This document shows, in pieces, positions 49,080-58,342 of a stretch of 62,590 nt of DNA (its first letter is position 1; each line of letters begins with the position of its first letter). The position numbers and the translations under genes are program-made. The DNA lies in NCBI GenBank assembly GCA_022827835.1, contig JAJEIO010000053.1, positions 1 to 62,590 on the forward strand, given 5' to 3'. This DNA is from Candidatus Latescibacterota bacterium. Lineage in GTDB: Bacteria > Latescibacterota > UBA2968 > UBA8231. Below the pieces are notes generated by a model. That model did no database searches and had not been told where the DNA came from. It saw nothing but the letters and a program-made list of their open reading frames with translations.

Positions 49080-50138
49080 ATGGCCTACGACATCGCCGTG
49101 CTCAAAGGCGACGGCATCGGACCGGAGGTCATGGACGAGGCCCTAAAGGTGCTCAATGCGTTGGGAACTCCTGCTCTTGCCTTCGTCGAGTATCCGTGTG
49201 GCGCGGGGTGCTATCTGGAGCAAGGGGATCCGCTACCGGAGGCGACGGTGGAAGGATGTCGCCGGGCGGATGCGGTGCTGTTGGGAGCGATGGGCCTGCC
49301 GCACGTGCGCTGGCCGGACGGGACGGAGATGCGGCCACAAGTCGATTTGCGGTTCCAACTGGATCTGTACGCGGGGGTGCGGCCGATTTACCTCTATGCG
49401 GTCGCGCATACTCCGCTCAAAGGCTTAGAGACGGGCGATATTGATTTCGTCATTCTGCGCGAGAACGTCGAGGGGCTTTTTGCCTCCATGAACGGCGGCA
49501 TCCAGTTGCGCGGCGAAGTAGCCATGGACTCTATGGTCATTACGCGCACGGGCACGGAGCGCGTGGTGCGCTACGCCTTTGAGCTGGCGCGGCAGCGCGG
49601 TCGGACGCCGATGAAGGTCACGTGCGTTGACAAGGCCAACGTCTTCCGCTCAATGGCCTTCTTCCGCAGCGTGTACGACGAGGTGGCTGCCGACTACCCA
49701 GACGTAGAACGCGACTACGCGTATATCGATGCGCTGAGCATGTACTTGGTGCAGCAGCCGACGGGATACGATGTGTTGGTCACCGAGAATATGTACGGGG
49801 ACATCATCTCGGATTTGGCCGCTGGTTTGGTCGGCGGTTTGGGGCTGGCTCCTTCGGGAGACATTGGCGAGGACGCGGCTGTATTCCAACCTTCGCACGG
49901 GACGGCCCCCGACATTGCCGGGCAGGGAAAGGCCAATCCAGTGGCGATGATCCTGTCGGCAGCCTTGATGCTACGCTGGTTGGGCCAGCAGCATGGCGAC
50001 CCGGTGGCTGTTGCGGGCGCTGAGCGGATTGAAAAGGCGGTGCGCGCGGTAATCGGCGAGCAGGGCGTGGGGACGCCCGATTTAGGAGGTCAGTTAAGTT
50101 GCCACGAGCTAGGGGAGCGGATTGTCCAAGCGCTCTGA
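49080..50138 (+). CDS. isocitrate/isopropylmalate dehydrogenase-family enzyme
   Basis: The 352-residue beta-hydroxyacid oxidative decarboxylase has IAVLKGDGIGPEVMDEAL, LGAMGLPHVRWPDG, LRENVEGLF, the catalytic Lys in VDKANVFR and the metal-binding VTENMYGDIISDLAAGLVGGLG, then PSHGTAPDIAGQGKANP. Candidate substrates are isopropylmalate, tartrate or homoisocitrate-like acids. No leuCD genes are adjacent, so a catabolic role with the upstream dehydratase is likelier than leucine synthesis. Confidence 0.88.
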   Translation: MAYDIAVLKGDGIGPEVMDEALKVLNALGTPALAFVEYPCGAGCYLEQGDPLPEATVEGCRRADAVLLGAMGLPHVRWPDGTEMRPQVDLRFQLDLYAGVRPIYLYAVAHTPLKGLETGDIDFVILRENVEGLFASMNGGIQLRGEVAMDSMVITRTGTERVVRYAFELARQRGRTPMKVTCVDKANVFRSMAFFRSVYDEVAADYPDVERDYAYIDALSMYLVQQPTGYDVLVTENMYGDIISDLAAGLVGGLGLAPSGDIGEDAAVFQPSHGTAPDIAGQGKANPVAMILSAALMLRWLGQQHGDPVAVAGAERIEKAVRAVIGEQGVGTPDLGGQLSCHELGERIVQAL

Positions 50139-50139
50139 C

Positions 50140-51306
50140 ATGGACCGCCGGACCTTTCTCGGCTTGGGCCTAAGCGCGGCTGTGTGGCCTGCATTGGGAC
50201 GCGCCGCGCCCATGCGGCCGGAGCGGGTGCGCTTGCGCGAGTTGGGTATTGTCATTGGTGAGTTGGCGACTGGTCCTCACAACGCCATCACTGATGTCGA
50301 GGGCGTGCAGGTCGGCCATGTGACGCTGATTGAAGATGGGGGGCCGGACTTCGGCGAGACTTCGGCGAGCTCAGTCGAGCCGCTCAGTCGAGTCGTGCGC
50401 ACGGGCGTGACGGCGATTGTGCCGCGCACGCCCGCGTTTGCCGCGGACTTTACGCTCAACGGCAATGGCGAACTGATGGGGATAGGCTCGATGCGCCGCA
50501 CGGGCCTGTTGGCTGGCCCCGTCCTTTTTACCAACACGTCCAGCGTCGGCGCGGTGTACGATGGGGCGGTGGAGTGGATGCTGGCGCGCGATCCCGACCT
50601 GTTCAAAAGCGATTTGCAGCCCGCGCCCATAGTCGGCGAGACGTGGGCTGCGTTTCTCCACGACGAAGTCGGGCGGCACGTGCGACCTGAACACGCGGTA
50701 GCAGCCCTCGACGCGGCGCACGGCGGGCCGGTAGCCGAAGGCTGCGTCGGCGGCGGGACCGGGATGCGGGCCTATAGCTTTAAGGCTGGCATTGGCACGG
50801 CGTCGCGCAAAGTTCCCTGCGGCGATCGGGTCTATACCGTGGGCGTGTTGGTGCAGGCGAATTTTGGTCGGCGGCCCCGACTGCGCGTTGACGGTGTCCC
50901 AGTGGGCCGGGAGATCACCGACCTGATGCCGGCGCGCGGTGGCAAGAGCAAGTCCCTGATCGCCGCGGTGGCCACGGACGCGCCGTTGATCCCGATTCAA
51001 CTCCAGCGCGTGTGCAAGCGGGTGGCTTTGGGCATGGCGCGCACGGGGGCGATCTCTACCCAAGGCAGCGGCGATCTCTTTCTGGCGTTTTCCACGGCTT
51101 CTCCCGAGCCGCCGGACGCGCTCGCCATGCTATCCGATCGCTGGATCTCGGGTGTGTTCCAAGGGGTAATTGAGGCTACGGAGGAAGCCATTCTCAACTC
51201 GCTGACTACGGCCCACACCATGACTGGCCGCGGCGGCAATACCATCCACGCCCTGCCACTGGATCGCTTGCTCGAAATCATGCGCGCATACGGCAGGATC
51301 AAATGA
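50140..51306 (+). CDS. P1-family (DmpA/BapA) peptidase with Tat-like signal
   Basis: The 388-residue protein has an N-terminal MDRRTFLGLGLSAAVWPALG resembling a twin-arginine signal. It has P1/S58 family blocks: GPHNAITDVEGVQVGHVTL, VGGGTGMRAYSFKAGIGTASR and the autoproteolytic junction KSKS-LIAAVATDAPL, where Ser272 is the predicted N-terminal nucleophile. These self-cleaving Ntn-like aminopeptidases act on N-terminal residues, beta-peptides or amide compounds. ATG 50140 lies 2 bases after the previous stop. Its stop overlaps the paralogue start (ATGA). Confidence 0.87.
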   Translation: MDRRTFLGLGLSAAVWPALGRAAPMRPERVRLRELGIVIGELATGPHNAITDVEGVQVGHVTLIEDGGPDFGETSASSVEPLSRVVRTGVTAIVPRTPAFAADFTLNGNGELMGIGSMRRTGLLAGPVLFTNTSSVGAVYDGAVEWMLARDPDLFKSDLQPAPIVGETWAAFLHDEVGRHVRPEHAVAALDAAHGGPVAEGCVGGGTGMRAYSFKAGIGTASRKVPCGDRVYTVGVLVQANFGRRPRLRVDGVPVGREITDLMPARGGKSKSLIAAVATDAPLIPIQLQRVCKRVALGMARTGAISTQGSGDLFLAFSTASPEPPDALAMLSDRWISGVFQGVIEATEEAILNSLTTAHTMTGRGGNTIHALPLDRLLEIMRAYGRIK

Positions 51307-52274
51307 ATCGCTCGCACCTAGCGGACGATGCGGCGGGGCCATACAACGCCATTGTCGATGTGGCCGGTGTCAGCGTGGGTCACGTGGATATTCGCACGCC
51401 TGACCTGCACACCGGTCTCACGGCCATTGTTCCGTATCCAGCCTCAGTAGAAGAGCGCAAGCTGTTTATCGGTCGCTTCTCCATAGACGGCGGCGACGCT
51501 ATGAGCGGCCTTGGGGTCGCCGAAGATTTCGGCACCTTTTCCTCGCCCATTGTACTTGCCCCGACCCCGGTCGTTGGCCGGGTGTACGAATCCCTAATTC
51601 GCCACAGCTTGGGCCGCGACACTGGACTATCGACGGTAGCTGGCTGGCCGCCGGTGGCCGTGGGGATCGACGACACGGCTGTCAACGATCCTGCGCTCGT
51701 GCGCAAGGTCTTGACACACTCCCACGCAGACGAGGCGTTGGCCAGCGCTGGCAGCGCGGTGCCCACGGGCAATGCTGGAATAGGTGGCGGGTTGCAGGCT
51801 TTTGGCTACAAGGGCGGCGTCGGTACGGCCTCACGCCGGGCCGACGAATACGCGCTGGGGGTGCTGGCAGCAGTCAACGGGGGACGCGAGTTGCATTGGG
51901 CCGGACGCGTCCTACCGGGGGGCGAGCAGACTGAGGGACCGCAGACTTTTGCCGCGGTCGTGGCTACGAACGCGCCCCTCATCCCGCGCCAACTAGAGCG
52001 TTTGGCTGGCCGCGCCACACTGGGGCTGGCGCGGACGGGCTTGTGGAACCCGCATACGCGCGAGGGACTAGTCCTCGCCTTTTCCACCACGGGAATTATC
52101 CAAGAGCCGGACGCACCTGTGAAGATGGTGGGCGAAGAAAAGCTCTATTCGCTCTTTGCCGCTGGAGCTGCGGCCGCCGAGGCCGCGGTCGTCGATGCCC
52201 TCTTGGCCGCTGAGACTGTCGGGGATATCAAAGCCATGCCGCAAACCGATTGGTTGGAAGAGGGGGACGGTTGA
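51303..52274 (+). CDS. second P1-family peptidase, predicted Thr nucleophile, cytoplasmic
   Basis: The 323-residue paralogue of the preceding protein lacks a signal peptide. It has GPYNAIVDVAGVSVGHVDI, IGGGLQAFGYKGGVGTASR and the cleavage region GPQ-TFAAVVATNAPLIPRQ, where Thr215 sits at the nucleophile position occupied by Ser in DmpA and in the neighbouring paralogue. A threonine nucleophile is known in the related pantetheine hydrolase ThnT. The adjacent exported and cytoplasmic copies suggest processing of the same substrate class in two compartments. Confidence 0.87.
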   Translation: MNRSHLADDAAGPYNAIVDVAGVSVGHVDIRTPDLHTGLTAIVPYPASVEERKLFIGRFSIDGGDAMSGLGVAEDFGTFSSPIVLAPTPVVGRVYESLIRHSLGRDTGLSTVAGWPPVAVGIDDTAVNDPALVRKVLTHSHADEALASAGSAVPTGNAGIGGGLQAFGYKGGVGTASRRADEYALGVLAAVNGGRELHWAGRVLPGGEQTEGPQTFAAVVATNAPLIPRQLERLAGRATLGLARTGLWNPHTREGLVLAFSTTGIIQEPDAPVKMVGEEKLYSLFAAGAAAAEAAVVDALLAAETVGDIKAMPQTDWLEEGDG

Positions 52275-53398
52275 GCCGCAGCTTGCTGGACGATCAGGAC
52301 GCGCTCAGCGCCTTTCGCGCTCGGCTCTTGGCTTGGTATCGCCAAAACAAGCGGCAAACGAGTTGGCGCGACAGCGGCAATCCCTATCACGTCTGGGTAT
52401 CCGAGGTCATGTTGCAACAGACTCGGGTGGATCAGATGGCTCCCTATTTCGAGCGTTTTATCCGCGCGTTTCCCACGCTTCAAGCGTTGGCCGCTGCTTC
52501 CGAGGATCAAGTGCTCAAGGTCTGGGAGGGCTTGGGCTACTATGCGCGGGCGCGCAACATGCACAAGGCGGCCAAACGCATGGCCTTTGAGTTCGGAGGC
52601 CGCATACCGGATACGTACCAAGAACTGATCGAACTGCCGGGAATTGGTCAGTACACGGCCGCGGCCGTCAGCAGCATTGCCTTTGACCGCGATCACCCGG
52701 TGCTCGACGGCAATGTAACTCGCGTGCTCTGCCGCTTGTTGCGGATTGAGGAAGAGCCGACCCGCGCCCAAGTCAAGGCGCAACTCATCGCCGCTGGAGA
52801 GACTCTGCTGGCTCGGGGCGAGGCTGGCGACTTCAATCAGGCGATGATGGAATTGGGGTCGCGGGTTTGTACGCCGCAAAGCCCTTCTTGCCCGACGTGT
52901 CCGGTCGGCGACTGGTGTCGGGCCAAGGCCGAACTGGACGACCCGGCTTCCCTGCCGCGCAAAGCCCCTAAGAAACAGAAGCCGCATTATCACGTGGCGG
53001 CTGGCTTGATTCGCAAGGGAGATGAGCTGCTAATTGCCCAGCGGCCAGCCGAGGGGATGCTCGGCGGCCTGTGGGAATTTCCCGGGGGCAAGCAGGAGCC
53101 CGGCGAGACTCTGCCCGAGTGCTTGGTGCGCGAGATCCGCGAGGAATTGGGCATTGAGATCGAGGTGGATGAGCGCCTGACGAGTGTGGATCACGCCTAT
53201 TCGCATTTTAGCATCACCTTACATGCGTTTGCCGCTCGCTATGTGTGCGGCACCCCCGAGGCGCTGGGTTGCGCTGCTTGGCGTTGGATTGCGCCAGAGG
53301 CGTTGGACGACTTCGCCCTGCCGCGGGCTGATCGTCTGATCGTGGAGTTCATGCGCGAACACGCACAGCAGATGGAGCTGTTTGGTGGAAAAAAGTGA
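52271..53398 (+). CDS. mutY: A/G-specific adenine DNA glycosylase MutY
   Basis: The 375-residue base-excision repair enzyme removes adenine mispaired with 8-oxoguanine. It has SEVMLQQTRVDQMAPYFERF, the helix-hairpin-helix ELPGIGQYTAAAVSSIAF, the catalytic Asp in PVLDGNVTRVL, the [4Fe-4S] cysteines C-x6-C-x2-C-x5-C (VCTPQSPSCPTCPVGDWC) and a C-terminal NUDIX-like 8-oxoG domain (GGLWEFPGGKQEPGE, REIREELGI). The TTG start at 52271 overlaps the previous stop and has GAGGGGG upstream; another TTG at 52250 is less likely. Confidence 0.93.
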   Translation: MSRSLLDDQDALSAFRARLLAWYRQNKRQTSWRDSGNPYHVWVSEVMLQQTRVDQMAPYFERFIRAFPTLQALAAASEDQVLKVWEGLGYYARARNMHKAAKRMAFEFGGRIPDTYQELIELPGIGQYTAAAVSSIAFDRDHPVLDGNVTRVLCRLLRIEEEPTRAQVKAQLIAAGETLLARGEAGDFNQAMMELGSRVCTPQSPSCPTCPVGDWCRAKAELDDPASLPRKAPKKQKPHYHVAAGLIRKGDELLIAQRPAEGMLGGLWEFPGGKQEPGETLPECLVREIREELGIEIEVDERLTSVDHAYSHFSITLHAFAARYVCGTPEALGCAAWRWIAPEALDDFALPRADRLIVEFMREHAQQMELFGGKK

Positions 53399-54284
53399 GT
53401 TGCTAGTCGAGGGTAAGCGCCGTGCACCTGGGCTGGTCTTGCGCGGGCTGTGCATGGGTACGGCCGATGTGATTCCCGGGGTTTCCGGGGGGACGATTGC
53501 CTTGATTACGGGCATTTATGACGAGTTGGTCGGGACTATTGCCGCAGTTGATCAACGGCTCGCGAGTGCCTTGGTGCGGGGACGCTTGATCGAGGTATTG
53601 CACCGAGTCAACGCCTCCTTTCTGGTGCCGCTGCTATGCGGTATCGGCTTGGCCATTGTCTCACTGGCCAAATTCATAACTTGGCTGATGGCAACGCACC
53701 CTCAGCCTGTGTGGGGCTTTTTCACGGGGTTGATTTTGGCTAGCGCGCTAGTGGTCGCGCGGCAGGTTGCTGGATGGAAGACGGCGCAGTGGGGGCTGAC
53801 GGCTCTCGGCGCAGTAGTTGGCTACGCCATTACCACATTGGTGCCAGTCGAGACTGGGACTGAGGGGTACAAGTTTGCGCTGGCTGGCATGGTGGCCATT
53901 TGCGCAATGATTCTGCCGGGGATTAGCGGCTCGTTTTTGCTGGTAGTCATGGGCAAATACCAACAGGTCTTGACCGCGGTACACGAGTTCGATTGGGCGA
54001 TCTTGGCCCTGTTTGGCGTTGGGGCGGTCATTGGTCTGCTCGGCTTCTCGCGGCTACTCAAACGCCTGCTGACCCACTTTCGCGCTAGCACGATGGCCTT
54101 TTTGGTCGGGTTGATGTTGGGTTCCCTGCGCAAGGTGTGGCCGTTCCGCAACGAGTTGGAGGAAGGGCGCTACGAATGCGCGTGGCCGCAGGAATTCAAC
54201 GGCGAGGTTTGGCTGAGCTTGGGGCTGATTGCCGTGGGCGTTGTGCTGGTTTTGGCGTTGGAGCGGCTGGGCAGAAAGCGGTAA
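53385..54284 (+). CDS. DUF368 (PopT-type) polyprenyl-phosphate translocase
   Basis: The roughly 299-residue membrane protein has the DUF368 signature GLCMGTADVIPGVSGGTIALITGIY and a second inverted-repeat half AMILPGISGSFLLVVMGKY. DUF368 proteins (PopT) are reported to recycle undecaprenyl phosphate across the cytoplasmic membrane. The start is uncertain between GTG 53385 and TTG 53382; both overlap the end of mutY. Confidence 0.88.
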   Translation: MEKSELLVEGKRRAPGLVLRGLCMGTADVIPGVSGGTIALITGIYDELVGTIAAVDQRLASALVRGRLIEVLHRVNASFLVPLLCGIGLAIVSLAKFITWLMATHPQPVWGFFTGLILASALVVARQVAGWKTAQWGLTALGAVVGYAITTLVPVETGTEGYKFALAGMVAICAMILPGISGSFLLVVMGKYQQVLTAVHEFDWAILALFGVGAVIGLLGFSRLLKRLLTHFRASTMAFLVGLMLGSLRKVWPFRNELEEGRYECAWPQEFNGEVWLSLGLIAVGVVLVLALERLGRKR

Positions 54285-54292
54285 CTGCGAGC

Positions 54293-54571
54293 TCAATTTT
54301 GCGAAAGATCATCCTCTTCGCGCTTGGGAGCAGGGCCTATCTGCGGGCCGTCATCGGCATCGCGCAGGGCGTTGCGGGCGTCGTGGAAGCGGCGGATGCG
54401 CCGCACGAAAATGAAGATCAAGCCCGCCAGTGCTACGTAGAGCAAGTACTGATAGATCGGCTCGGTCCAGCCTAGCACTACGGGCCAGAGGCTGGCGATG
54501 CAGAGCAAGATGAAAATATCTTCGATCAGCTTGTGCCTTTTTTCGCGCGGCTGTTCTGGTTCAGGCGTCAT
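54293..54571 (-). CDS. small two-TM membrane protein of unknown function
   Basis: The 92-residue protein has two membrane segments (about 17-36, IFILLCIASLWPVVLGW, and 42-58, YLLYVALAGLIFIFVRR) and charged ends. No family was recognised. Its start overlaps the stop of the upstream transglycosylase gene by 11 bases, so the two are likely co-expressed. It is convergent with the DUF368 gene. Confidence 0.7.
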   Translation of the reverse strand: MTPEPEQPREKRHKLIEDIFILLCIASLWPVVLGWTEPIYQYLLYVALAGLIFIFVRRIRRFHDARNALRDADDGPQIGPAPKREEDDLSQN

Positions 54572-56705
54572 CGGATAGGGCCTTGTAAATGGCGTAGTTT
54601 CTGAGGACTAGCTTGACGTAGAGGCGGGTCTCCTTGAAGGGGATGCGCTCGACGAAGGCGTCCGGGTCCGCGGAGGGAAAGGTTTTGAGCCATCGGCGGG
54701 CGTTGTGCGGACCGGCGTTGTACGCGGCTAAGCCCAGTTCAAAGCCCAAGTCCGCACCCGCAGCGGTCGTGAATTGGCGCATTTGGTCGCCGAGGAAGTA
54801 ACTGCCAAAGCGGATGGAGACGGCCGGGTCGAAGAGCGCGCGCAGTTCAAAGGGTTTTACCTCCAACCTCCGCGCGAGGTTGAGGCCGGTGTGGGGCATG
54901 ATCTGCATCAGGCCCCTAGCACCGGCCCGCGATACCGCTTTTTCGTTAAACGTGCTTTCTTGGCGAATTACCGACAGGACCAAGTAGGGGTCGATTTGAG
55001 CCTCGGCTGCGGCCTCCGCAATCTCTTCCCAGTAGTAAGTCGGATAGATGCGCGACAGTTCCTCTGGATCTTGCCCGTCAAACAGACGCAGCGATAGCCG
55101 CATAGCTTGGTCGCGATAGCCGAGGGCCTCGTAGTAGTCGCGGATGGCCTTGAGTGCAGTCTTGTGGCCCTTGTAGTCGCGGACGGCTTGCTCCATCTCG
55201 GCTGCCGACCAATCCCTCAGCCCCAATTGGTTCAACAAGCCAGCGCGTTCGAGGTGTGCCCTGTGCGCTAACGCGGGAACATCGTCTTGGCGGGGGTTGT
55301 CTGTGGGTCGCTTCTTGAGCGGAACCTGTTCTCTATGGCCCAACAGGACGGCGCGGGCCGAGTAGTAAGAGCGGGGAAATCCGGCGGCGGCGCGGCGATA
55401 GAACTCGGTGGCGTCCTGTATCTGGCCCAGCCGCTCCGCGCTTTTCCCAGCCCAGTACAGGGATTGGTCGATGATGTGGGGCTGGCGCGCCTGCTGACTC
55501 GCGCGCTCAAAAGCGGCGAGGGCTTCGGAGTATTGTTCTTGGCAGTAGAGCGCGAAGCCGGCGCTCCAACGCGCTTCGTCGCCGTAATCGGTTTGCGGGT
55601 AGTGCTCGGCTAGGCGGCCATAGAGCGTTGCGGCGCGGGCGAATTGGCTTTTGCGCTCGGCGGCTTTGGCGGCCTGCCACAGAGCATCGTCGGCCAAGTC
55701 GTGCTGGGGGTAGCGCTTGGCAAAGCTCGCATAGGTCGCAATGGCCTTGTCTTCGCGGTTTCTGCGGACCGAAAGACTGGCGATGCGATACAGGGCTGCT
55801 GGGCTGCCGTGGCGCTCGTGGGCCGTGCGAAAAACCTGTTCGGCCTTGGTGTAGTGCCCCGCAGACTGGTGGGCCCGACCGAGCATGTAGTGCGCTTGGG
55901 CAATGCGCTGATCGCCGCTGTGTTCGCGGATGAAGTTTCGAAAGCTCTTGATGGCTTGGTTGTACCGCTTGTGGCTGTAATAGGTGTGCGCCTTGGCATA
56001 AGCCGTGCGGGCGTCGAGCTTCTTGGGCAGATGCGATAGGCTATTGCGGGCGTGCTTGGAACGCGGATGGTTCTCCAGCAGCTCTAAACGCCACTTTTGC
56101 GCCCGCGCCGAGTCGTACTTTTGGCTGGTGGTTGCGAGCAAGTAGAGCACCCGCGCTGGATCGGTGTCCTGCGGGAGTTGCTCCTCGTACAGGGCGAGGG
56201 CCTTGGCGGGTTGGCCGACGGTCCGGTAGAGGGAGGCCAAGCGCAGGCGGGCAGGGTTGCGGAGAATCGGGTTGGTCGAGGTAGCTAGAAAGTTTTCATA
56301 CTCGGCGATGGCGTCGTGCGTCTGATCCATGTCATCTAGAGAGCGGGCCATCCAGAAGCGGCGGTAGTCGTCCAAGGCCGGTAGGTCGAGGTCGCGCAAA
56401 CGATCGTACGCGCGGCTTGGCTCTTTGAGCATGCGCTCGCAAAACGCCCGCTGGAACTCGAGGTGTGCTCGAGCGGTCCGCTCGTGTTGAATCGTGTCTA
56501 GCGCGGTGAGTTGGGGATAGGCGAGATCGCAGCGGTCTTCGGCGATCAGCACGGCGATTGGGCTCGGCGGCTCCGGTGTCAGAGCTTCGGGAGGAGGCTC
56601 GAGGGGAGGCTCAGTGGGGGCCGAAAAGTAGAAATAGACTCCTGGTAGCAGGACCAGCAGAATCAGGGTTAGCGTTGTCCAAGCCCATTTGGCTTTGTCG
56701 GTCAT
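54561..56705 (-). CDS. slt: soluble lytic murein transglycosylase with TPR-like repeats
   Basis: The 714-residue protein has an N-terminal membrane segment (WAWTTLTLILLVLLPGVYFYF) and a proline-rich stretch. A long run of TPR/SEL-like helices covers about 60-520 (AHYMLGRAHQSAGHYTKAEQ, DDALWQAAKAAERKS). The C-terminal SLT domain has catalytic Glu583 in SVIRQESTFNEKAVSRAG and the GLMQIMP and AYNAGPHNARRW motifs. It cleaves peptidoglycan strands in the periplasm. The TPR count is higher than in short Slt homologues. Confidence 0.9.
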   Translation of the reverse strand: MTDKAKWAWTTLTLILLVLLPGVYFYFSAPTEPPLEPPPEALTPEPPSPIAVLIAEDRCDLAYPQLTALDTIQHERTARAHLEFQRAFCERMLKEPSRAYDRLRDLDLPALDDYRRFWMARSLDDMDQTHDAIAEYENFLATSTNPILRNPARLRLASLYRTVGQPAKALALYEEQLPQDTDPARVLYLLATTSQKYDSARAQKWRLELLENHPRSKHARNSLSHLPKKLDARTAYAKAHTYYSHKRYNQAIKSFRNFIREHSGDQRIAQAHYMLGRAHQSAGHYTKAEQVFRTAHERHGSPAALYRIASLSVRRNREDKAIATYASFAKRYPQHDLADDALWQAAKAAERKSQFARAATLYGRLAEHYPQTDYGDEARWSAGFALYCQEQYSEALAAFERASQQARQPHIIDQSLYWAGKSAERLGQIQDATEFYRRAAAGFPRSYYSARAVLLGHREQVPLKKRPTDNPRQDDVPALAHRAHLERAGLLNQLGLRDWSAAEMEQAVRDYKGHKTALKAIRDYYEALGYRDQAMRLSLRLFDGQDPEELSRIYPTYYWEEIAEAAAEAQIDPYLVLSVIRQESTFNEKAVSRAGARGLMQIMPHTGLNLARRLEVKPFELRALFDPAVSIRFGSYFLGDQMRQFTTAAGADLGFELGLAAYNAGPHNARRWLKTFPSADPDAFVERIPFKETRLYVKLVLRNYAIYKALSDDA

Positions 56706-56810
56706 TGGTCTTATGGTGGTTTTAAGGTGGGTGATTATTCGGACGCGCTAGCGACGCATCCTTATCATAAAAATACAATAGTATCACAGGAGGCCAAGCG
56801 GAAAATCGCC

Positions 56811-56855
56811 GTGCGGCGACGCAGCCAAAAAGTCAAGGAGGACCGTACAAAATGA
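56811..56855 (+). CDS. possible very small basic ORF, upstream partner
   Basis: GTG 56811 opens a 14-codon frame (VRRRSQKVKEDRTK) whose TGA overlaps the ATG of the next small frame (ATGA). An AGGAGG lies at 56789-56794, 16 bases before the GTG. A small hairpin TCGCC-GTGC-GGCGA covers the GTG region and could control initiation. The strongly basic product resembles no protein I know. Support is weak. Confidence 0.25.
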   Translation: MRRRSQKVKEDRTK

Positions 56856-56902
56856 AGAAGCGCGAAATGGCCGCTAGCGGTGCAGGCGGAGGCGCATCTT
56901 AG
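56852..56902 (+). CDS. possible 16-residue small ORF with strong Shine-Dalgarno
   Basis: ATG 56852 is preceded by a perfect AAGGAGG at 56835-56841. The frame encodes MKKREMAASGAGGGAS and stops at 56900-56902. It lies in a 214-base gap between the slt start and the lpd stop, both minus-strand genes, so a plus-strand signal here is unexpected. A small regulatory peptide or leader is possible, or chance. Confidence 0.35.
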   Translation: MKKREMAASGAGGGAS

Positions 56903-56919
56903 AGCGTTGATATCGTGCT

Positions 56920-58335
56920 TCAGTGGCGTTTGGGGGCGTAGAGGTGTGTGCTCTGGCCGTAGTGACTTTCGGCCGCTTCCATGAGGGTTTCGGAGAGCGT
57001 GGGATGGGGGTGGATCGAAAGCTGGACATCCGCGGCGAGCGCGGCCATTTCCACGGCTAGGACGCCCTCGGCGATTAGCTCACCCGCGCCGCTGCCGGCA
57101 ATGCCCACGCCTAGAACCCGATCGGTCTGGGGGTCGATGAGCAGCTTGGTGAGGCCGTCATTTGCGCCTTGGGTCGAGGCGCGGCCGGAAGCCGACCAGG
57201 GAAAGCGCGCGACTGCGACCGAGCGCCCCTGCTGTTTGGCTTCTTCCTCGGTGAGGCCGCACCAGGCGATTTCCGGGTCGGTATAGACGACGTTGGGAAT
57301 GGCATGGGGCGCGAAGACCTGTTTTTCGTGCCCGGCTACGACTTCGGCGGCTAAGCTCCCTTGGTGGGCAGCCGTGTGGGCGAGGGCCGCGCCTATGAGG
57401 TCGCCAATGGCGAAAATCGACGGCTCAGCCGTGCGCAGTTGGTCATCGACTTGGACGTAGCCGCTCCCGTCGAGGCCGACGACGGTGCGTTCCAAGCCCA
57501 AGTCTTCGCTGTTGGGAACCCGGCCAACAGCGAGCAGGATTTTGGCATAGGTCTTGGAAAAGCTCTGGCCGTCGCTGTTCTGTAATTGTACCGCTAAGCC
57601 GTCGTCGGTTTCTGCGAGCGCGGTCACTTGGGTGTTGAGCATGATCTCGTCGAAGCGCTCGGCGGCCTTGTTGTGCAGCGGTTTGACCAAGTCGCGGTCA
57701 GCCGGGGGGATCAGTCCGGGAAGCATTTCGACGACCGAAACTTGGGTTCCCAACGCCGCGTACACCTGTCCTAGCTCCATGCCAATGATACCGCCGCCGA
57801 CGACGAGCATGGAAGCGGGTATGTCGCGGAGTGCGACGGCTGCGGTCGAATCCATGATGCAGTCGCTCGATTGGTCGAAGAGCGCCGGCACGGCTGGGCG
57901 CGACCCAGTGGCGAGAATGGCGTGCTCAAACTGCAAGGTGCCTTGGCTGCCGTCGGCTTGGTCGATCTGCAAGGTGTGGGGATCGACAAAGCGGGCGCGG
58001 CCCTGCATGTAAGTCAACTTGCGCGCCCTGACGAGCTGGCCCAAGCCCTGCGTCATCTTGGCTACTACCTCGTCTTTCCATGTCCGCAGCTTGTCGAGGT
58101 CGATCTCAGGTTCGGCGAATTGGATGCCCCAGTGCTCGGCTTCCTTGGCTTCGTAGAGCAGCTTGGAAATGTGCAGAAGAGATTTGGAGGGGATGCAGCC
58201 TCGGTAGAGGCAAACGCCGCCTGGATGGGCTTCAGGATCGATCAATGCGACATCCAATCCCAAGTCCGCGGCCTTAAAGGCGGCGACGTAACCGCCCGGA
58301 CCGCCGCCGATGACCGCTAGCTGGGCCTTGTCCAT
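56920..58335 (-). CDS. lpd: dihydrolipoamide dehydrogenase (PDH E3)
   Basis: The 471-residue flavoprotein has the FAD motif AVIGGGPGGYVAAFKAADLG, redox-active Cys42 and Cys47 (GGVCLYRGCIPSKSL), the NAD-binding LVVGGGIIGMELGQVYAALG and the C-terminal HPHPTLSETLMEA with the catalytic His. It reoxidises the lipoyl groups of E2. It starts 7 bases after the aceF stop and closes the aceE-aceF-lpd operon. Confidence 0.95.
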   Translation of the reverse strand: MDKAQLAVIGGGPGGYVAAFKAADLGLDVALIDPEAHPGGVCLYRGCIPSKSLLHISKLLYEAKEAEHWGIQFAEPEIDLDKLRTWKDEVVAKMTQGLGQLVRARKLTYMQGRARFVDPHTLQIDQADGSQGTLQFEHAILATGSRPAVPALFDQSSDCIMDSTAAVALRDIPASMLVVGGGIIGMELGQVYAALGTQVSVVEMLPGLIPPADRDLVKPLHNKAAERFDEIMLNTQVTALAETDDGLAVQLQNSDGQSFSKTYAKILLAVGRVPNSEDLGLERTVVGLDGSGYVQVDDQLRTAEPSIFAIGDLIGAALAHTAAHQGSLAAEVVAGHEKQVFAPHAIPNVVYTDPEIAWCGLTEEEAKQQGRSVAVARFPWSASGRASTQGANDGLTKLLIDPQTDRVLGVGIAGSGAGELIAEGVLAVEMAALAADVQLSIHPHPTLSETLMEAAESHYGQSTHLYAPKRH

Positions 58336-58342
58336 AGCTGCC

